Shown here: piece by piece, positions 1 to 9,215 of the stretch
Layout of the letters: every line of letters begins with the position of its first letter
Numbering within the stretch: position 1 is the stretch's first letter
NCBI RefSeq assembly: GCF_024171605.1
Contig: NZ_JALKAA010000001.1
Span: forward strand, 1,277,064 to 1,341,063
Source: Pontibacter sp. HSC-36F09
Lineage (GTDB): Bacteria > Bacteroidota > Bacteroidia > Cytophagales > Hymenobacteraceae
Length of the DNA stretch: 64,000 nt
Direction: 5' to 3'
Position numbers and translations under genes: made by a program
The notes under the pieces: generated by a model
Seen by the model: the letters and a program-made list of their open reading frames with translations, nothing else
The model's database searches: none
What the model was told of the DNA's origin: nothing

Positions 1-164
1 GGTTGGCCTTCCAGATGATTGGGGCGATGGTGCTGGCTGCCTGGGGTGGTTCGGCGCTGGACGAGCGCATGGGCAATGAGAACCCCTGGATGACGATCGT
101 GCTGCTAGTTTTGGCAGTGGTGGCCTCTATGGTGTTGGTAATAGTATCCTTAAATAAAAAGTAA
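1..164 (+). CDS. AtpZ/AtpI family protein (5' end outside window)
   Basis: Only the last 53 codons are present, in the frame that starts at base 3 and ends with TAA at 162-164. The fragment reads as two hydrophobic helices joined by a short polar loop (LDERMGNENPW), starting at the FQMIG motif and followed by GGSALDER, which is the pattern of AtpZ/AtpI proteins. These small membrane proteins help assemble the F0 c-ring or take up divalent cations for it. It lies 5 bp upstream of another small membrane gene and then atpB, the usual place for atpZ in Bacteroidota ATP synthase operons. The family call rests on pattern and position. Confidence 0.8.
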   Translation, partial: LAFQMIGAMVLAAWGGSALDERMGNENPWMTIVLLVLAVVASMVLVIVSLNKK

Positions 165-169
165 CCGCA

Positions 170-553
170 TTGAAATTCTTTAAAAACCTCCTCATTTTCA
201 CAGGTGTTGTGAGCATCGGCATTGGCCTTCTCTCCTTTTATACTGGCACGGCGCTCCTTCACCCGCTAGTCTGGTATATTTTAGGTTTTATGGTCCTTGT
301 TACGGCCTTGGCCTTTTATGTGTCGCGGTTAGGCGTGGGCTATGACCCGGATAACTTTCAGCTGTACTACTTTGGCTCGATGGGCTTCCGGATGATCCTC
401 AGCATCGCCGTTATATTTGTTTACATATACATGTACTCCGAAAATGAGCTGCAGTTCGTTTTCAACTTCTTCGCGTTATATTTTCTATTTACCGGGTTTG
501 AAATCTACAGCTTAATAACTAACTTCGCACCGCAATTGAAAAAGCAAGACTAG
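170..553 (+). CDS. small four-helix membrane protein of the ATP synthase operon
   Basis: A 127-residue hydrophobic protein with about four membrane helices (residues about 5-25, 30-50, 70-87, 94-116), of unknown function. It starts at a TTG codon 5 bp after the AtpZ stop. The next in-frame ATG, at 290, would remove the first helix and part of the second, so TTG is preferred. A small unannotated membrane gene between atpZ and atpB is common in Bacteroidota, and the position suggests a role in F0 assembly like that of AtpI. That role is inferred from context, not from a motif. Confidence 0.7.
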   Translation: MKFFKNLLIFTGVVSIGIGLLSFYTGTALLHPLVWYILGFMVLVTALAFYVSRLGVGYDPDNFQLYYFGSMGFRMILSIAVIFVYIYMYSENELQFVFNFFALYFLFTGFEIYSLITNFAPQLKKQD

Positions 554-597
554 AAATAGCTTTTGTGGATTTTAACTTTGCTTTTAAATCTCTCTTA

Positions 598-1632
598 ATG
601 AAGAAGTTATTTATTTTACTGTTTTCCTTCCTGACGATCTCTGCCCAGGTAGAGGCTGCAGCGGAAGGCGGCGAGTTTAAGCCAGGCGATATGATCACCC
701 ATCACATCGCAGATGATTATACCTGGCATTTTGCCGATGGTGTAACGCTATACCTTCCTGTTATCCTGATCGATAACGGTACTCCAAAGGTGTTTTCATC
801 CAGTAACTTCTATGACGAAAATCACGCGGTAGTACCTTACGAAGGCTATATGATGAGCCACGGCCACATCTACCGTGCGGATGCCAGTGGCCAGCAGGCT
901 GCTGATCAGTCTTCTCTTCTGGACTTCTCTATCACCAAGAACGTTGCCTCTCTTTTCATTAGTGTGGCCCTGTTGTTAGTGGTGTTCTTTGTAATTGCCG
1001 GTAGCTACGCAAAGGGTAAAGGCAGAGCTCCTAAAGGTATACAGTCTTTCTTTGAACCGATCATCATCTTTATTCGTGACGAAATAGCTAAGGCGAACAT
1101 TGGTCCTAAGTATGAGCGCTACATGCCATACCTGCTGACGATCTTCTTCTTTATCTGGTTTAACAACCTGCTTGGTCTGATGCCGGGTGGCGCCAACCTG
1201 ACAGGTAATATTGCTGTAACGCTGGTGTTGGCTACCATGACCCTGTTGATCACGGTGTTCAGTGGTAATAAGAGTTACTGGTCGCATATATTTGCTACAC
1301 CTGGTGTGCCTACCTGGCTTGCTCCGATCATGATTCCAGTGGAATTGATCGGTATTCTGACAAAGCCGTTCTCGTTGATGGTTCGTCTTTTTGCTAACAT
1401 CACGGCAGGTCACATTATCATCCTGTCGCTGTTCAGCCTCATCTTTATCTTCGAGAGCATATTTGTTGCACCACTAAGCGTGGCCTTCGCAATCTTCATG
1501 TTCTTCTTGGAATTGTTCGTGGCACTGCTGCAGGCGTACATCTTTACCTTGCTTTCAGCGATGTATTTTGGTGGAGCGGTAGAAGAGCACGATCATGTAG
1601 GTGACCACGGTCACGGAGATGGCGCACATTAA
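598..1632 (+). CDS. atpB: F0F1 ATP synthase subunit a
   Basis: Membrane subunit a, which forms the proton half-channels against the c-ring. The ATG at 598 is chosen over an upstream GTG (565) because it gives a clean signal peptide (MKKLFILLFSFLTISAQ). A periplasmic N-terminal domain of about 100 residues follows, as is usual for Bacteroidota AtpB. The membrane core includes the segment PVELIGILTKPFSLMVRLFAN, which carries the essential helix-4 arginine. The protein ends in a His/Asp-rich tail (EEHDHVGDHGHGDGAH). It is second in the run from the small membrane gene to atpG, and atpE follows after 37 bp. Confidence 0.96.
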   Translation: MKKLFILLFSFLTISAQVEAAAEGGEFKPGDMITHHIADDYTWHFADGVTLYLPVILIDNGTPKVFSSSNFYDENHAVVPYEGYMMSHGHIYRADASGQQAADQSSLLDFSITKNVASLFISVALLLVVFFVIAGSYAKGKGRAPKGIQSFFEPIIIFIRDEIAKANIGPKYERYMPYLLTIFFFIWFNNLLGLMPGGANLTGNIAVTLVLATMTLLITVFSGNKSYWSHIFATPGVPTWLAPIMIPVELIGILTKPFSLMVRLFANITAGHIIILSLFSLIFIFESIFVAPLSVAFAIFMFFLELFVALLQAYIFTLLSAMYFGGAVEEHDHVGDHGHGDGAH

Positions 1633-1651
1633 TCTGTTTTTTATTTTTTAA

Positions 1652-1933
<282 letters not shown>

Positions 1934-1944
1934 TATCCTTTGTA

Positions 1945-1988
1945 TTTGGTCTCTCGTCCGGACGTATGGTCCGGACGGAGAGGTCAAA
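1945..1988 (+). promoter_or_regulatory. large intercistronic hairpin between atpE and atpF
   Basis: Bases 1945-1963 pair with 1969-1988 as a stem of 19 bp with one bulged G, two G-U pairs and a loop of five bases (GTATG). The core is CTCTCGTCCGGAC against GTCCGGACGGAGAG. No T tract follows at once, so it is not a standard terminator. Its position, 12 bp after atpE, suggests an mRNA stabiliser, processing site or partial attenuator that raises atpE product over downstream subunits. The pairing is seen directly; the role is inference. Confidence 0.7.
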
Positions 1989-2065
1989 ATAGTTAAATAG
2001 TTAAAAGCAATGCCGGTTGATAGCCGGTGAACTGATTAAAACCTAATTATTCAAATTCATACACA

Positions 2066-2560
2066 ATGGAATTAGTAACCCCAGGTATAGGTTTAATTTT
2101 CTGGCAGACGGTGACTTTCATCATCGTGCTGTTCCTGCTTTCCAAGTTCGCCTGGAAGCCTATCATGAATGCGCTGAACGAGCGTGAGACTTCTATTGAA
2201 AATGCACTGAGCGCTGCTGAAAAAGCAAAGCTGGAGATGCAGGGTCTGAAGGCTGAGAACGAGAAACTGCTGGCCGAAGCCCGTATGGAGCGTGACAAGA
2301 TCCTGAAAGAAGCTTCTGATGCTGGTAACGCCCTGGTAGAGACGGCAAGACAGAAAGCAAACGAAGAAGGTGCCCGCATGATCGCGCAGGCGCGTGAGTC
2401 TATCGAAAACGAGAAGCGCGCTGCTATTACGGAAGTGAAAAACATGGCTGCCGTACTTTCAGTGGACATTGCTGAGCGCATTCTGCGCAAAGAGCTGAGT
2501 AACCCACAGGCACAGCAAGAGCTAGCCAAGGATTACATCAACGAAGTAACGCTTAACTAA
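2066..2560 (+). CDS. atpF: F0F1 ATP synthase subunit b
   Basis: A 164-residue peripheral stalk subunit. It has one N-terminal membrane helix (about residues 7-27, LIFWQTVTFIIVLFLLSKF), then a long charged coiled coil (about 35-140) rich in Glu, Lys and Ala with the usual AWKPIM start. Length and layout match bacterial subunit b. It dimerises, and its C-terminus binds the delta subunit encoded next. The ATG at 2066 lies about 130 bp after atpE, the widest gap inside the operon, which is occupied by a strong hairpin. Confidence 0.95.
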   Translation: MELVTPGIGLIFWQTVTFIIVLFLLSKFAWKPIMNALNERETSIENALSAAEKAKLEMQGLKAENEKLLAEARMERDKILKEASDAGNALVETARQKANEEGARMIAQARESIENEKRAAITEVKNMAAVLSVDIAERILRKELSNPQAQQELAKDYINEVTLN

Positions 2561-2614
2561 TCGTATCAACATAGCCAGGCTGCTCAAATAGCAAAGAGGC
2601 CATAATAAAGCAAT

Positions 2615-3172
2615 ATGTCAGAAATTAGAATTGCTTCGAGATACGCAAAGTCGCTGATTGAACTGGCGCAGGAAAGAGGTGTACTGGAGCAAGTGAAGGA
2701 GGACATGGATTTGTTCGCCAAAGTGCTTGACCAGAACAGAGAACTGAAGCTCCTGATGCGTAATCCAGTAGTGAAGTCAGACAAGAAACTAGCCGTGATC
2801 AATGCGGTGTTCAAAGGCAAAGTAAACGACCTTACCCTGGCTTTCTTTAAGATCGTGGCCCAAAAAGGCCGTGAGTCGGTGCTTGTGTTTATTGCTCCTG
2901 AGTTTACGAAGCAGTACAATGTGTACAAAGGCATCACAACAGCCAGCGTAACCACTGCAGTGCCGCTTACAGAAGAACTTCGCAACGAACTTGGCCAGCG
3001 CCTAGTAGCCCAGACAGGTCAGCGCGTAGAATTAGAAGAAAAGATTGATACAACCCTGATCGGTGGCTTCGTGCTCCGTGTGGGCGATCAGCAGATTGAC
3101 AGCTCTGTGAAGTATAACCTGAACAAGCTGAGAAATAAATTTAAAGACAACCCCTATATCAATAAATTATAA
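2615..3172 (+). CDS. atpH: F0F1 ATP synthase subunit delta
   Basis: A 185-residue OSCP/delta subunit joining the b stalk to the top of the alpha/beta hexamer. The N-terminal helical domain begins [17 protein letters not shown]. The C-terminal part has the family signature [22 protein letters not shown] (the LxGG...D..iD.Sv...L pattern). The stop codon is only 2 bp before the atpA ATG, so the two are probably translationally coupled. Confidence 0.95.
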   Translation: MSEIRIASRYAKSLIELAQERGVLEQVKEDMDLFAKVLDQNRELKLLMRNPVVKSDKKLAVINAVFKGKVNDLTLAFFKIVAQKGRESVLVFIAPEFTKQYNVYKGITTASVTTAVPLTEELRNELGQRLVAQTGQRVELEEKIDTTLIGGFVLRVGDQQIDSSVKYNLNKLRNKFKDNPYINKL

Positions 3173-3174
3173 TC

Positions 3175-4755
3175 ATGGCAGAAGTAAGACCTGACGAAGT
3201 ATCAGCCATACTAAGAGAGCAGCTATCTGGCTTCCGTTCTGAGGCAGAATTGGAAGAAGTAGGTACAGTACTGCAAGTGGGTGACGGTGTCGCTCGTATC
3301 TATGGCCTTTCCAAAGCACAGTCTGGTGAGCTATTAGAGTTTGAGAACGGACTTCAGGCGCTTGTTCTGAACCTGGAAGAAGACAACGTAGGTGCCGTAA
3401 TGCTTGGCGACTACAGCGAAATCAAAGAAGGCGCCACTGTAAGAAGAACGAACCGTATTGCCTCTGTAAAAGTAGGTGATGGCATCATCGGCCGTGTGGT
3501 AAACACACTGGGTCAGCCAATCGACGGTAGAGGTCCTGTTGCAGGTGAACTGTATGACATGCCACTGGAGCGTAAAGCACCAGGTGTGGTATTCCGTCAG
3601 CCGGTAAACGAGCCAATGCAGACTGGTATCAAGGCGATTGACTCCATGATTCCGATCGGCCGTGGCCAGCGTGAGCTGATCATCGGTGACCGCCAGACAG
3701 GTAAGTCTGCCGTAGCGATTGACACGATCCTGAACCAGCGCGAGTTCTTCGAAAAAGGACAGCCAGTATTCTGTATATATGTTGCCGTAGGTCAGAAAGC
3801 ATCTACAGTAGCCCAGGTAGTGAAGTCATTGACTGAAGGTGGCGCGATGGATTACACAGTAGTTGTTTCGGCTTCTGCTTCTGATCCGGCTCCAATGCAG
3901 TTCTTTGCTCCATTTACAGGTGCTGCTATCGGTGAGTTCTTCCGTGATACCGGCCGTCCTGCACTGGTTGTTTATGACGACCTTTCCAAGCAGGCAGTTG
4001 CTTATCGTGAAGTGTCTCTGCTGCTGCGTCGTCCTCCAGGGCGTGAAGCTTATCCTGGTGACGTATTCTACCTGCACTCTCGCCTTCTGGAGCGTGCCGC
4101 TAAGGTGAACGCTTCTGACGAGATCGCTCGTAACATGAACGACTTGCCAGAGTCTATCAAGCACCTCGTGAAAGGTGGCGGTTCTTTAACTGCCCTTCCA
4201 ATCATCGAGACGCAGGCTGGTGACGTTTCTGCCTATATCCCAACGAACGTAATTTCGATTACAGACGGTCAGATCTTCCTGGAGACGAACCTTTTCAACT
4301 CTGGTATCCGTCCTGCGATCAACGTAGGTATCTCTGTATCGCGTGTGGGTGGTAACGCTCAGATCAAGGCGATGAAGAAAGTATCTGGTACGTTGAAGCT
4401 GGACCAGGCGCAGTTCCGTGAACTGGAAGCGTTTGCGAAATTCGGATCTGACCTGGATGCTGCGACTAAGCTGACAATTGAGCGTGGTCGTCGTAACCTC
4501 GAGATCCTGAAGCAGCCACAGTTCTCTCCAGTATCAGTTTCTGAGCAGGTAGCTATTATCTACTGCGCAACAAACGGTCTGTTGGACAACGTGCCTGTGA
4601 ACGAAGTTAGAACTTTCGAGAAAGACTTCCTGCGCACCATGCGTGCTCAGCACCAGGACACCCTGAACGCTCTGTTGGCCGGTAAGCTGGACGACGAGAC
4701 GACAGGTGTTATCAAGCAGGTAGCCAGAGAGCTTTCTGCCCGTTACAAAAAGTAA
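3175..4755 (+). CDS. atpA: F0F1 ATP synthase subunit alpha
   Basis: A 526-residue regulatory nucleotide-binding subunit of F1. It has an N-terminal beta-barrel, a nucleotide domain with Walker A GDRQTGKS (about residue 170), the [11 protein letters not shown]alker B region, and the alpha-subunit signature around [14 protein letters not shown]. Length is normal for the family. The codon choice is strongly biased, as expected of a highly expressed gene. The partner beta and epsilon genes (atpD, atpC) are not in this window; in Bacteroidota they usually sit in a separate locus. Confidence 0.98.
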   Translation: MAEVRPDEVSAILREQLSGFRSEAELEEVGTVLQVGDGVARIYGLSKAQSGELLEFENGLQALVLNLEEDNVGAVMLGDYSEIKEGATVRRTNRIASVKVGDGIIGRVVNTLGQPIDGRGPVAGELYDMPLERKAPGVVFRQPVNEPMQTGIKAIDSMIPIGRGQRELIIGDRQTGKSAVAIDTILNQREFFEKGQPVFCIYVAVGQKASTVAQVVKSLTEGGAMDYTVVVSASASDPAPMQFFAPFTGAAIGEFFRDTGRPALVVYDDLSKQAVAYREVSLLLRRPPGREAYPGDVFYLHSRLLERAAKVNASDEIARNMNDLPESIKHLVKGGGSLTALPIIETQAGDVSAYIPTNVISITDGQIFLETNLFNSGIRPAINVGISVSRVGGNAQIKAMKKVSGTLKLDQAQFRELEAFAKFGSDLDAATKLTIERGRRNLEILKQPQFSPVSVSEQVAIIYCATNGLLDNVPVNEVRTFEKDFLRTMRAQHQDTLNALLAGKLDDETTGVIKQVARELSARYKK

Positions 4756-4823
4756 TATTTAGTTATGAGTTAGAGACTGCTGACAAAGGCGGTCTCTAAC
4801 TTTATGCTCATAACATATAGAAA

Positions 4824-5711
4824 ATGGCAAGTTTAAAAGAGGTTAGAGGCCGCATTACATCTGTATCGTCTACTCAGCAGATCACCAAAGCCATGAAAAT
4901 GGTGGCAGCTGCCAAGTTGAGACGTGCTCAGGACAACATTCTGCGTATGCGCCCTTATGCGCAGCGTCTGAGTGGCATCCTGGCCAACCTGTCTCAGTTG
5001 ACAGAGGGTTCTGTGTCGAACAAATACTCTGAAAAGCGTGAAGCGAACAGAGTACTTGTGATCGCGGTAACATCTGATCGTGGTCTGGCAGGTGCTTTTA
5101 ACTCAAACATCATTAAAGCCGCCAATGTACTGGCACAGGGCAAATACCGCAGCCAGTATGAGGCCGGTAACCTTACCTTCCTGACAATTGGACGTAAAGG
5201 TGCTGAGGCTTTGAGCAAGCGCGGTTATAAAGTGATCGGTGACTATACCGGTACTTTCGCAAACCTCTCTTTTGACACCGTTCGCGTTGCAGCGGAGCGT
5301 GCCATGGATGGTTTCGTAGCCCGTGAGTTCGATCAGGTGGATATTATCTACAACGAGTTCAAGAACGTGGCTACGCAGATTGTGCGCACGGAGCAGTTTT
5401 TGCCAATCGAGGATAAGCCAGTGGAGGAAACTGCCAACAGCATGGTGTCTGACTATACCTTTGAGCCATCAAAAGAGCAGATCATTGAAGAGCTTATACC
5501 TAAGTCGCTTAAGATTCAGGTATACAAAGCGGTGCTGGAGTCGAATGCTTCCGAGCACGGTGCCCGAATGACTGCCATGGACAAAGCGACAGAAAACGCC
5601 GGCGAACTGCTGAAAGAACTGAAACTTACCTACAACAGGACGCGTCAGGCGGCCATCACGAAGGAGATTCTCGAGATCGTGGGTGGAGCAGAGGCGCTTG
5701 CTGCAAAATAG
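4824..5711 (+). CDS. atpG: F0F1 ATP synthase subunit gamma
   Basis: A 295-residue central rotor shaft. The N-terminal coiled-coil arm (KEVRGRITSVSSTQQITKAM) and the C-terminal arm (NAGELLKELKLTYNRTRQAA, then ITKEILEIVGGAEAL) carry the strongest family signatures. It is the last gene of the operon, 68 bp after atpA, and is followed after 22 bp by a perfect intrinsic terminator. The inserted mid-region is slightly longer than in E. coli, as in other Bacteroidota. Confidence 0.97.
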   Translation: MASLKEVRGRITSVSSTQQITKAMKMVAAAKLRRAQDNILRMRPYAQRLSGILANLSQLTEGSVSNKYSEKREANRVLVIAVTSDRGLAGAFNSNIIKAANVLAQGKYRSQYEAGNLTFLTIGRKGAEALSKRGYKVIGDYTGTFANLSFDTVRVAAERAMDGFVAREFDQVDIIYNEFKNVATQIVRTEQFLPIEDKPVEETANSMVSDYTFEPSKEQIIEELIPKSLKIQVYKAVLESNASEHGARMTAMDKATENAGELLKELKLTYNRTRQAAITKEILEIVGGAEALAAK

Positions 5712-5733
5712 ATTGAATTACCAGATAGAAAAG

Positions 5734-5768
5734 CAACGCCCATCACACCTGGTGGGCGTTCTTTTTTT
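5734..5768 (+). terminator. intrinsic terminator of the ATP synthase operon
   Basis: The stem AACGCCCATCA pairs with TGGTGGGCGTT (one G-U pair) around a four-base loop and is followed by a run of seven T. It lies 22 bp after the atpG stop. Confidence 0.92.
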
Positions 5769-5852
5769 GGGGATATAATACAGTGTGTTATATTTTTGTT
5801 AAAACATCGAGTACGGGTATGTATGCCGGCGGGTAAGTTGAGGCGTGTTGCC

Positions 5853-5860
5853 TATATTTG
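5853..5860 (+). promoter_or_regulatory. candidate -7 promoter element (TATATTTG)
   Basis: An exact match to the Bacteroidota TAnnTTTG -7 element, 20 bp before the ATG of the phosphatase gene and downstream of the atp terminator. No clear TTG lies at the expected distance upstream, so only half of the promoter is convincing. Confidence 0.5.
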
Positions 5861-5880
5861 AGAAACTCAACAACAGACAC

Positions 5881-7596
5881 ATGAAGTTAAGCGGTTTTAG
5901 ATCCGGTTTTCAGACTTTGGTTGCAGCATTTGTATTAGTTGCAGTGCAGGCTTGTACTACTACTAATACTGGCAACAGCCCAAACGTAGTAAATGAGCAA
6001 CAGGTAAACCAGTCAGTGATTGGTGTAGAAGGCCGGCCGAAGCTGGTGGTAGGCATTGTGGTGGATCAGATGCGCTACGACTTCTTGTACCGCTACTGGG
6101 ATAAGTACAGCGAAGGCGGGTTTAAAAGACTGGTAAGACAGGGCTTCAACTTCAAAAATAACCAGTACAGCTACGTGCCGACGTATACCGGACCAGGCCA
6201 CGCATCCGTTTATACCGGTAGCGTACCTGCCTTAAACGGTATTATCGGAAATAACTGGTATGATCGCACCACGGGCAAGTCTGTGTACTGTGTGGAAGAT
6301 AAGACCGTGAAAACGGTAGGCAGCACTTCCGATGCCGGCCTGATGTCGCCTAGGAACCTGCTGACGACCACCATCACAGATGAACTGCGCCTTTCCAACA
6401 ACATGCAGTCGAAGGTGATAGGTATAGCCCTGAAAGACAGAGGATCTATTCTGCCAGCCGGCCATACCGCCAATGGTGCCTATTGGTTCGATTCTCCTTC
6501 CGGAAACTGGATCACGAGCACGTATTATGCGAATAACCTGCCTAACTGGGTACAGGAGTTCAACAACCAAAAGCATCCGGACAAACTGTTGGGTGAGGTA
6601 TGGAACACACTCCTTCCGATCGAACAGTATACCGAAAGTACAGCAGATGATATGCCGTGGGAGCGTGCCCTGCCAGGCGAAGAAAGACCGGTATTTCCGC
6701 ACAACATCCCTGCCTTACGTGGTAAGGATTATGAATTGATCCGCTCTATACCTGCAGGCAACACAATAACCACGGAGTTTGCCAAAGCAGCCCTGCGCGG
6801 TGAGAATCTGGGTAAAGGAAAGCATACCGATTTTCTGGCGCTGAGCTACTCTACCCCTGACTACACCGGGCACTCGTTCGGACCCAACTCTATTGAAGTA
6901 CAGGATGTATACCTGCGCCTCGACCGTGAGATTGAAGAACTGATCAATCTGCTGGAGAAGGAAATCGGCAAGGACAATGTTTTGATTTTCCTGACGGCAG
7001 ACCATGGCGCGGCGCATGTGCCTACCTATATGGAGTCGCTGAAGATTCCGGCAGGCACAGCCAACTCCGGCATAATGCGTGACTCGCTGGAGCTGCACCT
7101 GAACAAAATGTTGGGCAAAGGTCGTTGGGTGGAGCGTTATACCAACCAGCAGGTATACCTGGACCACAAAACGATTGAGGCCAAAAAGCTGAAGAGAGCA
7201 GATGTGCAGGAAGCGGTGGCCAATTATGTGATGCGTTTTGAAGGAGTGGCCAGAGCCATTCCGGCTGAGGCAGTACAGCGTGTAGGTGCGACTGGCGGAC
7301 TGATGGCGCGCATCCAGAGCGGTTACAACGCCCAGCGCTCCGGCGATGTGGTGGTGGTGCTGCAGCCAGGCTGGTTCGAAGGCTATGGCAGCGGACCGCA
7401 GAAAGGAACCACGCACGGCTCGCACAGCAACTACGACACGCACGTGCCACTGGTATGGTATGGCTGGAAAGTGAAGCCGGGCGAAAGCTCTGTTGAAACA
7501 GCTGTAGCAGATATTGCACCCACCATCGCCTCCTGGCTATACATACAGGAGCCGAACGGTAGCGTGGGGCGCCCCTTGCAAGAATTAATGAAGTAA
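5881..7596 (+). CDS. PafA-type alkaline phosphatase lipoprotein
   Basis: A 571-residue alkaline-phosphatase-superfamily enzyme, likely a periplasmic or surface phosphomonoesterase of the PafA kind. The ATG at 5881 gives a lipoprotein-like signal (FVLVAVQAC); an upstream TTG at 5845 would sit on the promoter. Metal-binding and catalytic features are visible: IVVDQMRYD near the start, the nucleophile Thr103 in TYTGPGHAS, FLTADHGAAHVP in the middle, and THGSHSNYDTHVP near the end. It is transcribed just ahead of inorganic pyrophosphatase, and both release phosphate, but in different compartments. Confidence 0.9.
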   Translation: MKLSGFRSGFQTLVAAFVLVAVQACTTTNTGNSPNVVNEQQVNQSVIGVEGRPKLVVGIVVDQMRYDFLYRYWDKYSEGGFKRLVRQGFNFKNNQYSYVPTYTGPGHASVYTGSVPALNGIIGNNWYDRTTGKSVYCVEDKTVKTVGSTSDAGLMSPRNLLTTTITDELRLSNNMQSKVIGIALKDRGSILPAGHTANGAYWFDSPSGNWITSTYYANNLPNWVQEFNNQKHPDKLLGEVWNTLLPIEQYTESTADDMPWERALPGEERPVFPHNIPALRGKDYELIRSIPAGNTITTEFAKAALRGENLGKGKHTDFLALSYSTPDYTGHSFGPNSIEVQDVYLRLDREIEELINLLEKEIGKDNVLIFLTADHGAAHVPTYMESLKIPAGTANSGIMRDSLELHLNKMLGKGRWVERYTNQQVYLDHKTIEAKKLKRADVQEAVANYVMRFEGVARAIPAEAVQRVGATGGLMARIQSGYNAQRSGDVVVVLQPGWFEGYGSGPQKGTTHGSHSNYDTHVPLVWYGWKVKPGESSVETAVADIAPTIASWLYIQEPNGSVGRPLQELMK

Positions 7597-7644
7597 CAAT
7601 ACCTGTCGAAAAAATTGGTTTCGACGACTTTTAAGAAAGATTAT

Positions 7645-8217
7645 ATGATGGAGAATTTAGAAAAGAATAACCCGTGGCACAGCGTGAGCTACGGTGAGGA
7701 GGCCCCGGCAGTCGTTACTGCCATTATTGAAATTCCGAAGGGTTCGAAAGCAAAGTACGAGTTGGACAAAGAGAGCGGCATGCTGAAACTCGACCGTGTA
7801 CTTTTCTCATCGGTGAACTACCCTGCCAACTATGGCTTTATACCTAAAACTTACTGCGACGATAAAGATCCGCTCGATATCCTGGTAATCTGTTCGCTGG
7901 ATGTAGTGCCTATGTGCCTGATCGATGCGAAAGTGATCGGTGTGATGCGCATGATCGACAACAACGAAGAAGACGACAAGATCATCGCCGTGGCGAACAA
8001 CGACATGTCGGTACGTCACATCAACGATATCTCTGAATTGCCTCCGCATACTTTGCTGGAGATGCGCCGCTTCTTTGAAGACTACAAGAAACTGGAACAC
8101 AAAGAAGTAATTGTAGAGCAGTTCCTGGGTCGTGAGCAGGCTTACGAGATCATCAAGGAGAGCATCAGACTGTATGACGCTACCTTTATCGAAACAGAGC
8201 CGAAAAGCACGATCTAA
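7645..8217 (+). CDS. ppa: inorganic pyrophosphatase
   Basis: A cytoplasmic family I pyrophosphatase (190 residues) that hydrolyses pyrophosphate to pull biosynthetic reactions forward. Typical motifs are [14 protein letters not shown], the [23 protein letters not shown] stretch with the Mg-binding DxDPLD-like signature (here DDKDPLD), and [12 protein letters not shown]. Two adjacent ATGs (7645, 7648) are possible starts. An upstream TTG at 7615 is less likely because it would add ten unconserved residues. The gene lies 48 bp after the phosphatase and is followed by its own terminator. Confidence 0.96.
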   Translation: MMENLEKNNPWHSVSYGEEAPAVVTAIIEIPKGSKAKYELDKESGMLKLDRVLFSSVNYPANYGFIPKTYCDDKDPLDILVICSLDVVPMCLIDAKVIGVMRMIDNNEEDDKIIAVANNDMSVRHINDISELPPHTLLEMRRFFEDYKKLEHKEVIVEQFLGREQAYEIIKESIRLYDATFIETEPKSTI

Positions 8218-8235
8218 AACTTTACTTTTCCTGTA

Positions 8236-8276
8236 AAGCCTGATGTGGGGTAAAACCTGTGTCAGGCTTTTTTATT
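8236..8276 (+). terminator. intrinsic terminator after ppa
   Basis: AAGCCTGA (8236-8243) pairs with TCAGGCTT (8262-8269), and the stem runs directly into a T-rich tail. It is 18 bp after the ppa stop. Confidence 0.85.
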
Positions 8277-8330
8277 TACAGTCGGCCGGGGTTTGAAAGC
8301 CGTACCTGAATTGCGAACTTGCAGAGAAGG

Positions 8331-9215
8331 ATGTTAGAAAGAGAATACAACGAGATAAGACACCAGCAACCACTGGCCAATTGGCTGAGAGCAGGTATAG
8401 AAGCTTTGCTCTACAGCAGTGTGTTCATTTCGCTCTGCGCTTTCGGACTAACAGTAGAAACGTACTTACTGACAGGAAATAAGGTATCGCTGCCGATGGC
8501 GGGGTTTGTGTTTCTGGCGACACTCTTTACCTATAACACCAGCAGTTTGCAGCGTACATGGCGTGGCTGGCGTGTCGGCGAGGCCGGACAGCCCTGGAAC
8601 ATACGGCATCAGCGGAAGCTGGCGGTGTTGGCCTTGCTCAGCTTGACAGGGGCTGTTATCCTGTTCTTTCTGTATGAGCTTAGGATTAACCTTTGGTTTG
8701 TGCTGGTGCTGGCGCTGATTTCAGTAGGATATACTGTACCGCTTGCGCGAAACCGTTTCAAACCTTTCCGGAGTGTGCCTTTGCTGAAGGTCTTTTTGAT
8801 TGCGCTGGTGTGGTCTGCCGTAACGGTGCTGTTTCCTTTGATCGATGCAGCAGTGCAGGTAGACAGTCCGGTGATGCTGCTCTGGCTGCGGCGTTTCCTG
8901 TTCATTCTGGCACTGGCCCTGCTGTTCGACATCCGCGACTATACCTACGACCGCCGCACCAGCACCCTCACCTTCCCCGGGCTGCTAGGCGAAAACTATA
9001 CGCGCTTCCTATCCCTTGGGCTGTTGCTGCTATACCTGTTGCTGGTGCTGCTGACGGAAGAAGGAGCCATTCTCATAAGTTTGATGAGCGCTGCCCTGGT
9101 GGCTGGCCTGATCGTGTGGAATGCGTCGGAAGAGAAACCTCGCATCTATTATGCGCTGCTGGCCGATGGTGCCATGCTGGTACATTTTGCGTTCGTATAC
9201 CTGGCCGTCACCTAA
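8331..9215 (+). CDS. UbiA-like polytopic membrane protein with degenerate active site
   Basis: A 294-residue protein with about eight or nine membrane helices. It resembles UbiA-superfamily prenyltransferases: a second Asp motif is clear (FDIRDYTYDRR), and the loop after TFPGLLGENYTR fits the family. The first motif, normally NDxxDxxxD, reads YNTSSLQRTWR and lacks the aspartates. Catalysis on prenyl diphosphate is therefore uncertain; it could be a non-canonical or inactive member. The ATG at 8331 is preferred over TTG at 8319. Its stop codon overlaps the stop of the convergent nnr gene by 4 bp. Confidence 0.6.
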   Translation: MLEREYNEIRHQQPLANWLRAGIEALLYSSVFISLCAFGLTVETYLLTGNKVSLPMAGFVFLATLFTYNTSSLQRTWRGWRVGEAGQPWNIRHQRKLAVLALLSLTGAVILFFLYELRINLWFVLVLALISVGYTVPLARNRFKPFRSVPLLKVFLIALVWSAVTVLFPLIDAAVQVDSPVMLLWLRRFLFILALALLFDIRDYTYDRRTSTLTFPGLLGENYTRFLSLGLLLLYLLLVLLTEEGAILISLMSAALVAGLIVWNASEEKPRIYYALLADGAMLVHFAFVYLAVT

